DNA from: Haberlea rhodopensis
Taxonomy: Eukaryota > Streptophyta > Magnoliopsida > Lamiales > Gesneriaceae
Length of the DNA stretch: 64,000 nucleotides
Direction of reading: 5' to 3'
Assembly (NCBI GenBank): GCA_907163345.1
Contig: CAJQUN010000032.1
Span: 6,114,424 to 6,178,423, forward strand
The translations under genes and the position numbers were made by a program. Below, one piece after another: positions 43,546 to 54,500 of this stretch. The notes under the pieces were generated by a model, which was given only the letters and a program-made list of their open reading frames with translations, was not told the origin of the DNA and ran no database searches. The stretch's first letter is position 1. Every line of letters begins with the position of its first letter.

Positions 43546-44951
43546 AAAAATTTGTAATTGTATGTATAAAATAATTTGTATTATATTAAATGAGAATGAT
43601 CAAAGGCAAGACCACAAAGATTGGACATGCAAATTAAAATTCGTAACTCCGAACGCTGCACACAATCGGTATTTGAATGTAGACTGGGTGCATCTATAAT
43701 TTTTATCATGAATACGAGTGAATAACTAACAAAATTTGTAAATATATAATATTAAAACATGTAATAGAAAATTATTAAATGAAGGAATGCGGTAATTTTC
43801 AAGAATGATTCATCGGAAGCTTTTAACATAATCAATAAAATTAACATTCGTCTTTGGACATGGCTAACGGCTAAAAAAATAAGCTTTTGAATATATATTG
43901 TTATTGATTGGCGTCGATTTTCTCGAATATGTTTGGGTCTTGTTCATTTAGAGGACTTTAATGGGCTAAATTATATCAAATAGTTGTAATTTCTCGAGCA
44001 CCCCAAGTGCCCCTTCATAAAATTTTGGCTTATAAAAAAAAAAAATTAGCTTGAAAATTGTATGGAATTGTCACAGTTTCTGAAATTCGATGGAAATTTG
44101 AATTGATAAATTTTAAAAAATAAATAATCATTTTTACCATAAAAGAGACATTAAGAAATTTACAAAATAGAGGAATCATCATGCATGCATAATTCTTGGG
44201 TAAAGTTTCTGACCAATAAAATTTTAGACTAAGTGAATAATTGTATTTAATAATTTTATTGTGGTCATACGGACCAGGAGATCAAAATCGTTTTGTTTTA
44301 TAATACCTTCTTTTATTATAAATAATAATGGATTACGGGTGTAAGTTACCCATATCGATAAATAACATACCTATCAATCAACATAGTGTACATCTGGATT
44401 CCAACAAATTTTTAAGCTTCTGATATTTCTTTTAGTCACGTTCCATTTCTTTTTTCTCTCCTCTTTGAATTCCTATTTTGCGCTATAAGATGGCCTAGTG
44501 GACCGATTTCAAGGGCACCCATTTAGACTTGTGTTGTTGTCGATGACATCTACACTACATATCAGATGTGTGATAAATGGTTTCAACTTTTGGGTTATTA
44601 GATTTTGCAATCGAGTATCATCACCCTCACTACTAATTCAATGGCTTGTTTTTTCTTATTATTATATTATATGTGAACTCACGTCAAAAATACATGTGAT
44701 CCCTTTTCAACCGTTGGATGTATACTCAGGGTAACACTTTCACTGCAGCATCGACTAATCGAAAGGTATCCCACTCCATAAATAAATACATTTTGTTTTA
44801 GGTATTTAAACTTAATTGTAAATGAAGCCATTTAAATTACAAAAGTTAAATGGTTTACATCTTTGGACCTTTAAAACTTCATATATTTTAACGATTCCTG
44901 TATGCTTTCACGCAATTTAGATCCCGATTTCCTCTCAAGCTTGATGGTAAT

Positions 44952-45891
44952 TGATACTCTCAGAAGACCAGGGCTTGGCAAGACCTGGAGATCCCCTAGC
45001 TCTGGATTGAGCAAACCTAGCTGCGGCTCAGGGCATGATAGGTGTTACAGGTAGACATATATTGGATGCTCGTGAGGAAGCATCTTAGAATACCTGAGTT
45101 CAGCTTTGGTATGTTGAGTTTGAATCTCATTAATTGTTAGAATACTTTTTAATTACATTTTAAATTATCGGGATATGCCCCGAGTATCTATATTTAAGTA
45201 TTCTATTACTAGTTTGTTATATATTCGATGCTTATGTGATGAGTAACATGATGAGTTGGGAAACTGAAATTACATATTTTCAGTATCATTATATATGTAT
45301 CACCTAAAAGCGAAATTTTTTAGGGCCATTTAATAAGAAATTGGAAATTATTCTTCCGTTGTTTATGTAAATTAATCACTGTGTGATAATTCAACACCGG
45401 ATTAGGAACGGGTCCAGGTTTAAAATTATAATATAGATTCTTTTCTTAGAGAGAGTAAGGTCGGATCACTACCATATGATAAAAGCTCGCTTGACGTGAA
45501 AATAGCTTAACTTGGGAAGGAAATCTTATGAATCCCGAGAAATCAGGGATAAGTGCAAATAAAAGATTTTATTTGATCCTGATATCATATGGATAAGGAT
45601 ATAGAATTCTAGCTAGGAAGAGAACTTTGATATACATCAACTTGAACCCAAGAAAGGTTGGCCTATAAATACCAGGTTTGAAATTATTATTAGGACTTTT
45701 GAGACACAATTAATTGTTCTGGCCATCATATATACTCTCACATTTTTCTCCTCATAGGGCTGACTTAAGCATCGGAGGGGCTTTCGCCGAAAACTTCTTC
45801 TGGCTTCCTTCATAAAGGAATTACCATTGAAGGATTCGTGTTCCTTGGAAGATCACACGTCAACCCTATTTCTATTTTCCAGGTAATATCA
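44952..45891 (+). repeat. 5' LTR of the small Tat-like element
   Basis: Starts TGATACTCTCAGAAGACC and ends AGGTAATATCA. TATA-like CCTATAAATAC at 45662-45672. Includes an extra AT-rich block at about 45035-45405 that is probably a later insertion. Confidence 0.7.
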
Positions 45892-45991
45892 TTGGCGTCG
45901 TCTGTGGAAACTTAGAGCCAAGGATGTTGATAACATGGTGAACACTCGAAGAACCAATCAGGAAGGCAATAGGCCCCACAAGATTCAGTGA

Positions 45992-46441
45992 ATGGAGAGC
46001 CGCAAGATCAGGACCATGGGAGATCTTACTATTGAGCAGCCGACACAGATTATCACTACCACTATGAGCAAGGTAATGGGGGCGAGGGTTCATGATGAAA
46101 GAGTACCCGAGGCGGACAATACTAGAGAAGAGCAGCCTTGTCACGAGACTGCTTCGCACACTGTTGCCGCGGAAACTACTGATCTCGGCGAACAGGTGGA
46201 AGGGTTGAGGGATGAGATATTGAGGATGAAGAGAGAGATGGGAATGCTCGTGATCATGCAGAAAAGAACCCCCTTCGCTGAAGAAATCATTAACGAAGGA
46301 CTTCCTAGCAACTTCCGAGCTCCTAATGTAGGAGATTATGATGGTAGCACAAATCCAGAAGAGCATTTGGGCCGATTTGAGAATGCGGCTATGCTCCATT
46401 GTTATTCAGTTGGAGTCCGATTCCATTACATCTATGAGTAG
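45992..46441 (+). pseudogene. Tat gag, N-terminal fragment
   Basis: About 149 codons, frame open, no other gag part. Acidic helical N-terminus (TTDLGEQVEGLRDEILRMKR), then the gag core start FRAPNVGDYDGSTNPEEHLG and FENAAML, after which it ends at 46439. Matches the gag start of the big Tat element (YDGSMDPEEYLSRFENAS). The frame lacks the body of gag, so no particle-forming protein is expected. Confidence 0.75.
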
Positions 46442-46756
46442 AAAGGAGTGACATGTGTTGGATTCCGGTTTTTCCTATTTTCTTCAACTTTCTTCCTTCT
46501 TCCATCATTTTAGCTCGATTTCTTCACCTTTTCCTACATATTACCAAATGTATGATTAGGAACTATAAACATAAAGTTAACAATTAAATCATTCCCAATC
46601 ATTGACAGTTAAGCACATAAAATGTGTCTATTTCTAGACACATCAGTGGTGAGGCCGATCCCCACGTCGGGGAATGATGATTTCGTGATCATCTGGGACC
46701 CCCGATAGCCCAAACACTCATACAAGGCAAACCAACCGACGCCAGAACTTCACAGT
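46442..46756. other. Internal non-coding part of the small Tat-like element
   Basis: No gene. Sequence after the gag fragment changes abruptly at about 46442, marking the internal deletion or a filler. Confidence 0.45.
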
Positions 46757-46948
46757 CTAGAATCGCAGGAGTGACGAAAGAGAGTGTGGGATTGGGGGAA
46801 ATTGAGAGAGGGGTTCCACCTCTGAAGCAAGGGTGTCGGAAGAATCGGCGCTATGTACCAAATGTACTGGACTCGACTTAGTCGATTCCTGCATTTTGTC
46901 CTCACCCTTAAACAGAGCTCCAGAAATGGAGGAGGTAAAGATAGACAT
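46757..46948 (-). pseudogene. Start of a Tat-type antisense gene
   Basis: About 63 codons on the minus strand, Ser-rich and acidic (VHSADSSDTLASEVEPLS), at the same relative place (before the 3' LTR, opposite to gag) as the start of the antisense gene at 38725 in the large element (VSSSADSSLQAIEMFNEED). Upstream on the minus strand near 47060-47080 lies a TTTATTATAAAG TATA-like box. Similarity is weak; placement is the main argument. Confidence 0.45.
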
Positions 46949-47256
46949 TAAAAACTATTATAATAGAATAAACTTACTGCACTGTTATGAAGGGAATAAG
47001 AGGATTACTAAATCTGGAAACAAATGATAGAGGTGAAGAAGAACAAAGGGCCAGCTTTATAATAAAAAGGGGAAGATGAACGGTCTGGAAAAAAACATAT
47101 CAATGGACAAGATGTAGTAGATCACAGGTTGAGATGAATGACACGAGGTGGGTTGGCATTGAGGAATTTTAAAGGTCTTAAAGCCTCAAACCTCCACGTG
47201 TCTGCATTCAGAATTTTAAAAACCAGGTCTTGCAAGCACGATTAATCGAGACATCG

Positions 47257-47917
47257 TGATACTAGCTCAACTATGGGGATACTACTCTCGGAAGACCAGG
47301 GCTTGGCAGGACCCATGATCCCCTAGCTCTGGATTGAGCAGACCTAGCTGCGACTCAGCCCTCGGAAGACCAGGGCTTGTCAAGACCTGGAGATCACCTA
47401 GCTCGGGAGTCGGCAGAGCTAGCTCCGGTCCAGGTTTAAAATTATAATATAGATTCTTTTCTTAGAGAGAGTAAGGTCAGATCACTACAATATGATAAAA
47501 GCTCGCCTGGCGTGATAATAGCTTAACTTGGGAAGCAAATTTTATGAATTCCGAGAAATCAGGGATAAGTGCAAATAGAAGATTTTATTTGATCCTGATA
47601 TCATTTGGATAAGGATATGGAATTCTAGTAGGAAGGGAACTTTGATATACATCAACTTGAACCCAAGAAAGGTTGGCCTATAAATACCAGGTTTGAAATT
47701 ATTATTGAGGACTTTTGAGATAAAATTAATTGTTTTGGCCATCGTATATACTCTCACATTTTTCTCCTCATAGGGCTGACTTAAGCATCGGAGGGGCTTC
47801 GCCTGAAAACTTTTTCCGGCTCCCTTCTATCAGTTTTTCTGTGCAGAAATCATAAAGGAATTACCATTGAAGGATTTGTGTTCCTGGAAAGATCACACAT
47901 CTACGCTATTTCTATTT
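47257..47917 (+). repeat. 3' LTR of the small Tat-like element
   Basis: Shares long stretches with 44952-45891 (GAAGACCAGGGCTTGGC, TTTAAAATTATAATATAGAT, AAGGAATTACCATTGAAGGA). A segment of about 60-90 bases with GGAAGACCAGGGCTTG is duplicated in tandem at its start. The last bases diverge after TTTCTATTT. Confidence 0.7.
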
Positions 47918-48530
47918 AATTAATATCTATACTATACATATTGTGTATATATTATATAATATAGTAACTTATTTCGATATCTAAAACATAGCACTTCTTT
48001 TTCTGAAATTTGCATTATTATATATTTTTTGGAAAAAAAAAAAGATATAAAAGATATTAAAAACATAATATAATATTTGATGAAAAGATTTATTCTTACG
48101 TCAACTTGCTTTACATAAAAACATACTATATTTAAAATTACATTTAACACTAAAACTTAATTTATATAATCTTGGGTGCAATAATTGTCCATGTTACGAG
48201 AATGATTGGCACTTGATAATAGGATTGAACATTTGGTCAGCTCAGTACCTATCAAAACGATTTTTTTAAACCAAAAACCGAACTTTTTTTTTTATAACCC
48301 CCAAACTCATTTTTTAGAAAACAAAATTGATTTAACAGAACCGATTAAATTATCAGTTAATTCAGTTAGTAACCTATAACAAAGTTTTATGAAAAGAAGA
48401 ATTTTTTTAACCAAAATAAACAATTTTTTTTAAAACAAAATTAAAAATAGAGAGAAAATAAAAAATATAAAAAATCTATCAAAGAATATTAACTTCCGAA
48501 TTGATAGAACCAAATTTCTAAATTAATTTG
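47918..48530. other. AT-rich intergenic DNA
   Basis: No gene seen. Poly(A)-rich and poly(T)-rich, with an AACCGAAC/TTCGGTT-like flavour that recurs on the far side of the nested element near 57360. Confidence 0.5.
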
Positions 48531-49402
48531 TGTTGGGAAACAAGTGGGATCGAGTCTACTACTCAAAACCACTTGTTAAGAACTAATCTAGAGTGGGTGA
48601 CCAGTCCACCCAGCTGAGTCCAGTCAAGTGAGTTGTAATAGCTCTAGTTCTTGAAGTGATTGCATATTAGATCGAGTTTGGTTTACAAAACCAAGCAAAA
48701 CCACCTAGGCTAACATGTTTTGAAACTGATTAAGCAAAGTAGAATCAGAATATAATATTTAAACAAATTGACAAGAAAAATAAATGCACACATATTTGTT
48801 TTGGAAGGTTGGAGGTGGTGTAGTCTTCTACGTGATTTGATTTATACATCTCTTTGTAAGAACCCCTCCATTCGATGTCACACTTACAACTAGAAGTTCT
48901 ATCATCTCAACTAGCATATTGTTTAATGCCAATATATGAAGTCCTTATGCTGCCAATATGAAGTCCTTATGCTGCCAACATCTCTCACAGTTATAAACTT
49001 CACTATTCTATATAAGCTCACAAATACCATAAATAGACTGAAGAAACTTGGCATAAATGATCACATAATTGATCTGACAAGATAAGATAAGATGTGTCAA
49101 TAATCTAAGGTAATGCTCCCATATAACCTGGTTCATCTTTTTCAGCTCCCTGTCAAAATTCTAATTCTTCTTTGTTCTTCCAAGTATTGTATTTACAGTC
49201 TCCAAAAATGATTTGAACGTTAGACACAAGGATATGACCGTTGGAAAATGTTCTAGATAATTTATGACAATTGTAGAGGTCAAATTCGTAATTTGGGCTA
49301 TTTTACATTACCCGGATGTCAATCTCGTTGATATACTTCACTAAACCTTGCTAGTCAGTTTCAACTGTAATGTCTACTTGATTATAGCTCTTGATTTGCT
49401 GA
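48531..49402. repeat. Copia-LTR-like sequence, left part
   Basis: Begins TGTTGGGAAACAAGTGG, like the reverse complement of the end of the Sirevirus LTR (TTTCCCAACA). It includes a short duplication (TATGAAGTCCTTATGCTGCCAA at about 48935-48980) and a TATA-like CTATATAAGC near 49016. It is cut at 49402 by the Tekay element and resumes at 56684. No coding sequence around it, so possibly a solo LTR. Ends and orientation uncertain. Confidence 0.4.
49398..49402. repeat. Target site duplication of the Tekay element (left)
   Basis: GCTGA before the LTR, repeated at 56679-56683. Confidence 0.88.
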
Positions 49403-50084
49403 TGAGATGTCCCGAAATTAATTAATTGCAATTAAGGCATTAATTATGTTTATATGATGAATCATGTGGTAATTGATTTATGTGTTGGGTAATAAGATGT
49501 TAACATGATTTAATTGTGTTGATTATTAAATATGAGGAAGATGTGATTTTAGATGAAGTTTAGTGCATTTTGTCAAAATGCTTTTAAAATACCATGTTGG
49601 GGTGTTTTATACATCATGTTAAGTTTGGGGTACAAATTTTAAATTAACATTCACGACCCCTTTTTAATCCCCACTACCCACCTTTTCCTACACTTTACCT
49701 CACTTTACCAATCACTCTTTTAACCCCCAAATTTCATCCCTCAACCCTAACCCCACACCATTTTCGAAATACACCAAGGAAGGAAGAAGAAAGCTTCACA
49801 AAATCCTTGTTTGTGTGATCTTTGTTAAGATTTGGAGCCTACAAGAGGTATGGGACACTTCCTTAAGTTTTCAAGATGTTTGGTGTTGAAATGGGTTAGT
49901 TTTGATGATTTATGTGGGTTGTTTTGGGTATGTGTTATATATGTTTGGGGTATGATTTTTGGAAGTGTTTTATGTGGGTTTTGGTGGGTTATGATGTTAT
50001 TGAAGTTGTAGGAAAGTTTGGGTTTGTAAGGAATGGAGTGGGACTTGAAAAATGCTCATTAATGGCGATTTTTCGATGCACAGG

Positions 50085-50280
50085 GACTGGCGATCGATCG
50101 CGAGCCAACAGTAGGCGCCAGTAACATTTGGCGTTCGATCGCCACCTTCGGGCGATCGATCGGCGAGGCTGGCGATCGATCGCGCCAAAAGTGGCGATCG
50201 ATCGCCAAGATGTGAAATTTTGAGCCCCGTCCAGTGTGATCTCGCGATCGATCGGGCTTGGGCGGCGATCGATCGTGAGG
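50085..50280. repeat. GCGATCGATCGC palindrome cluster, Tekay 5' LTR
   Basis: Seven or eight copies of CGATCGATCG within about 200 bases, most flanked to give the perfect palindrome GCGATCGATCGC. The matching cluster in the 3' LTR (55445-55660) has two more copies. Confidence 0.95.
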
Positions 50281-50487
50281 TATAAAAATGTGTATTTTTG
50301 ATGTTTTTGTGGGATTTTTGGATATTGGACTATATTTAGATTCTAATATCGATTTGTATGGTTATGTAGAACCATCCCAGGTACCCACAACCTCAAGGAG
50401 ATAAAGCTCTCCAATTTCTACACTTTTGGGAATTAAGGTACGTAAAAAACGTACGAGCATCGGACGGTAAACCATACTCCTACATTT

Positions 50488-50700
50488 AATGATGATGTTT
50501 ATGATGATGATGATTATGATGATGTTTATGATGATGATGATAATGATGATGATTATGATGATGTTTACGATGATGATGTTTACGATGATGATGTTTATGA
50601 TGATGTTTATGATGATGATGTTTATGACGATGATTATGATGATGTTTATGACGATGTTTATGATAATGATGTTATGATGATGATTATGATAAGTACGATC
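50488..50700. repeat. GATGATGTTTAT minisatellite, Tekay 5' LTR
   Basis: Irregular repeats of GATGATGTTTAT, GATGATTATGAT and similar. Open in several frames as low-complexity Asp/Tyr/Val or Met-rich sequence, which is an artefact. Confidence 0.95.
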
Positions 50701-50719
50701 ATGATGATGGTCATACGAT

Positions 50720-50905
50720 ATTTAAGAGGGGTAAGATGCCCATATGGTAAGATGCCATACGATATTTACAAAAGGGGTAAGATACCCGTGTGGTAAGATG
50801 CCATACGATGTTAAGAAGGGGGTAAGATGCCCACGTGGTAAGATGCCACGAGATATTTATAATATGGTAAGATGCCATATTATAGGGTAAGATGCCCATA
50901 TGCAT
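50720..50905. repeat. GGTAAGATGCC repeats, Tekay 5' LTR
   Basis: About nine copies of GGTAAGATGCC or close variants, alternating with ATACGATATTTA-like spacers. The 3' LTR has fewer copies (56105-56255). The related LTR at the right end of the window has them as a regular 59-base unit. Confidence 0.9.
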
Positions 50906-51323
50906 GAATGTGAATCAGGGTCAACAAAAAGAAGTTAACGAATAACCAACAAGTTTACTTAACCAAGATTTCGTACATTTACTGTTATATCTCTTTTACG
51001 ATGTTAAGTAAATATGTATGTGCTCACGATGTGTTGTCCCTGTAGGTACACTTTTGAACCAGGGCTAAGGGTCGGGTTGAGACGGTGAGCTAAAGGAGAA
51101 TGAAAGAGGATAGGATACAGGATTTTGGATAGTCTCTACTCTAGGAGTAGTATAATTCTATCGCTACTATATTCTTTTTGGAGAATGTAATTTGAAATTT
51201 TATTCTTGATCTGTAATCTTATTAGCTCAAAGCTACAACCGGAACCCTTAGAATATCATTAATGCATGTTCTATTCATAATACGTTATTAATATGATGTT
51301 AAGGTAGGAAGACCCTACATTTG

Positions 51324-51335
51324 TGGTATCAGAGC
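51324..51335 (+). promoter_or_regulatory. Primer binding site of the Tekay element
   Basis: TGGTATCAGAGC, the exact complement-type site for initiator tRNA-Met, four bases after the LTR. Confidence 0.95.
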
Positions 51336-51523
51336 AGTGGTTAGAGAACCCGGGAATGAGTGAAGGGTAGCCTTAGCAATAAGTTGGCTAGGTGCTTACT
51401 TGTAAACATGTTGTATGCGTATGCTACATATGAAGTATATGACTGTTATGCTAACATGTTATGACTTTCTAACGATGTGTATATGAACTGCTTTTGGGTC
51501 TTGTTTAACCCTTGTGTTGCAGT

Positions 51524-54500
51524 ATGGCAGCAAACGTGGAGGTAGGTGACGCGGTGAGCGTCAATGCAAGTGCGGGACGCACGAATCCCCTACCCCCGCC
51601 AGCTTTTGATGATGAACCGTCCGAACAACAGTTGTTGCCAGGGGAGCTAAGCTTAACTCAATTTCTTGCATACCGACCCCCAACCTTTGAAGGAACCAAA
51701 ACAGGGGAACGAGCTGAGGAATGGTTAGAAAGAATAGAGCAAATCTTTGTGGCAGCCCCATGTGCGAAGACATCAAGGATACGGTTAGCAGAGTTCCAAT
51801 TGGCCAAGAAGGCACTAATGTGGTGGAAGACCACTGTGGTAGAGCAAGAGGCTCAAGGCCATGAAGTTAATTGGAAAATGTTTCAAACTCGGTTTCTGAA
51901 CCGCTATTTCTCGGCTGCTGCACGACAGGCCAAGGAAGATGAATTTACTCACCTCAAGCAAGGTAATATGTCAGTGTCAGATTATGCTCTTCATTACTGC
52001 TCCTTACTCAGATATGTGCCTCACAATGCCACGAGCACTCAAGCAAAAATGAGGAACTTCATGAAGGGCTTGAGGCCAGAGCTGTACGATAGGGTGATTA
52101 CTTATGGCCCTACTTGTTTCGACGATGCACTCTCACGGGCTGAGCTAGCCGAACTGGGAGTGGGTGCATACCCTGATGTTGTACCACCGTCAGCACCCTC
52201 TCAGAAATCCACTCCGGACAATTTGAAGCCAAGGAGTGATCAGTTCAAGTCAAGGGGGAACACATCGGCGTCAAGGTTCAGTGGTAAGAGACCCGACAAT
52301 AGATGGAAAGGAAACCGTAGGAACGATGCCCCATCTGGAAGGGGGCAGTCTCAGGGAGACAGATCCGGGAAGGTCCAGTGCACTCTTTGTGGGCAACCAC
52401 ATCTGACAAAAGATTGTGTAGAATGTTATGTTTGTGGCGATAAAGGCCACTTTGCTAGGCAGTGTCCCAACAGAGGAAGTCTACAGGGTTCTGCGGGGAG
52501 GCCTGCGGATAGGACAGCACAGCATAGACCACCCTTCGTGCCGAGACAGTATGGAGGTCAGCCTATGGGGCCACCTCAAGGGCAAGTCTATGCATTGACG
52601 AGGGAGCAGGCTACAACGGCTCCGGAGGAGGTTATAGCGGGTACGTGTCTTTTATTTACGCACCCTGCTTTTATATTGATCGACACAGGTGCGTCACACT
52701 CTTTTGTGTCGACAAGTTTTGTGGAAAGGCACCACATATGCACTTCTCCGTCGCCCACGCCTCTTATTGTCTCGACACCCGCCGGAAAAAGTTTGATTAC
52801 TGATCGGATCGTCTATGATGGCCTCATTTATTTTGAGGATAAAGAACTAAGGTTAGATTTGATTGTTTTGGGAATGTCAGACTTTGACTGCATTCTGGGC
52901 ATTGATGTTCTGAACAGGTATCAGGCAGTTGTGAACTGCAGGCAGAGGACTGTCCGATTCAAATCTGATATGGGAGTTCCATGGACGTTCTATGGGGATG
53001 GTTCTCGTTCTAAGATTCCGTTGATATCTGCTGTCAAGATGGCGCAGTTGTTGGAACGAGGCCATACAGGATATCTCATATATGCAGTTGATGTTACGGA
53101 AAAGAAAGAAGAAGTAAAAGTTGAGGATGTGCCCGTAGTGGCGGAGTTCCCTGATGTCTTTCCGGAGGAGATTCCCGGATTCCCACCGACGAGAGAGGTC
53201 GAGTTTGGGATTGAGTTACTACCGGGGACGTCTGCCATTTCTCGTGCCCCTTATAGGATGGCACCAGCGGAGCTAAGAGAATTAAAGACACAGTTGCAAG
53301 AGCTCCTTGATAAGGGCTATATACGCCCTAGCGTATCACCCTGGGGTGCACCAGTCTTATTTGTGAAGAAGAAAGATGGTTCGATGCGTTTGTGCATCGA
53401 TTACAGACAACTGAACAAAGCTACAGTAAAGAATAAGTATCCACTTCCGAGGATCGATGATTTGTTTGATCAGTTGCAGGGTACGAGGATCTACAGTAAG
53501 ATCGATCTGAGGTCGGGGTACCATCAGATTCGAGTAAGAGAGGATGATGTCCAGAAGACAGCTTTCAGGACTAGATATGGGCACTATGAATTCCTAGTCA
53601 TGCCTTTTGGGGTGACGAATGCCCCAGCTGTTTTCATGAGTTTGATGAACAGGGTGTTCCAGCCATATTTGGATCAGTTCATCATAGTTTTCATTGACGA
53701 CATACTCATCTACTCCCAGACCGAAGAGGAACACGTGAAGCACTTGAGAACAGTACTCCAGATCCTTAGGGATCATCCGTTATATGCAAAGCTTAGCAAG
53801 TGCGAGTTCTGGTTGAGCAGTGTAGTATTCTTGGGCCATGTTATATCTAGAAGCGGGATATCTGTAGACCCCAGGAAGGTTGAAGCTGTGATGGAGTGGG
53901 CTGCACCCACTTCTGTGCCCGAGATACGGAGCTTCCTTGGCTTAGCAGGTTATTACCGACGTTTTGTCGAGGGATTTTCTAAGATCGCTAAGCCATTGAC
54001 GCAGCTGACTCAGAAAGGAGTCCCGTTCTATTGGTCCGAAGCTTGTGAGGAAAGCTTCCAAGAGTTGAAGCGTCGTTTGACGACAGCGCCAGTATTGGTG
54101 ATTCCTTCTGAGAATAAGAGATTTGCTTTGTACACGGATGCATCACTACAAGGTCTAGGCTGTGTGTTGATGCAAGATAAGCACGTGGTGGCTTATGCTT
54201 CGAGGCAGTTGAAGCCTCATGAGACCAGATACCCAGTCCATGATCTGGAACTGGCAGCCATCATTTTCGCCTTGAAGATTTGGCGTCATTATCTTTATGG
54301 TACTTCATTTACCATTTTTACGGATCATAAGAGCCTGAAGTTTCTATTCACCCAGGCTGAACTGAATATGCGTCAAAGAAGATGGATGGATCTACTCAAG
54401 GATTATGACTGTGAGATTGAGTACATTCATGATGTTTTCCACGTTTCTATGCTACGGAAGTATGAGCCAGATCCGTCTCATGTATTACAGCCTACTGAAG

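Larger units (their letters stand above)
40936..44951. other. AT-rich intergenic DNA
   Basis: About 4 kb without a supported gene. Contains one internal duplication (43082-43260 and 43374-43545), poly(A)/poly(T) runs and small transposon-like scraps (for example around 41700-41820, partly similar to 57610-57680). An isolated open frame at 44498-44734 has no recognisable domain. Confidence 0.55.
44952..47917 (+). mobile_element. Internally deleted Tat-like element
   Basis: LTRs of the same family at 44952-45891 and 47257-47917 enclose only about 1.4 kb. After the first LTR comes the box TTGGCGTCGTCTGTGGAAAC, as in the large Tat element. Inside are a gag start (plus strand) and a start resembling the antisense gene (minus strand); all of pol is missing. 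The left LTR carries about 350 extra bases (45035-45405) not in the right one. Right end poorly defined; no convincing target duplication. Confidence 0.72.
49403..51319 (+). repeat. 5' LTR of the Tekay element
   Basis: From TGAGATGTCCCGAAATT to GGAAGACCCTACA. Contains three unusual blocks: CGATCG-rich palindromes (50085-50280), GATGATGTTTAT-like repeats (50488-50700) and GGTAAGATGCC repeats (50720-50905). Confidence 0.95.

Noticed and set aside
44498..44734. 78-codon frame as a small host gene
   Set aside because: No signal, no domain, no neighbouring exons or TATA-like context.
49912..50124. Frame of 70 codons in the Tekay LTR, also at 55269-55502
   Set aside because: LTR duplicate, runs into the CGATCG palindromes, no domain.
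51512..51523. Tekay ORF start at 51512
   Set aside because: It is a TTG; the first ATG in frame is at 51524.
52877..53776. Minus-strand frames of 60-82 codons across the Tekay pol
   Set aside because: Shadows of the long plus-strand polyprotein.
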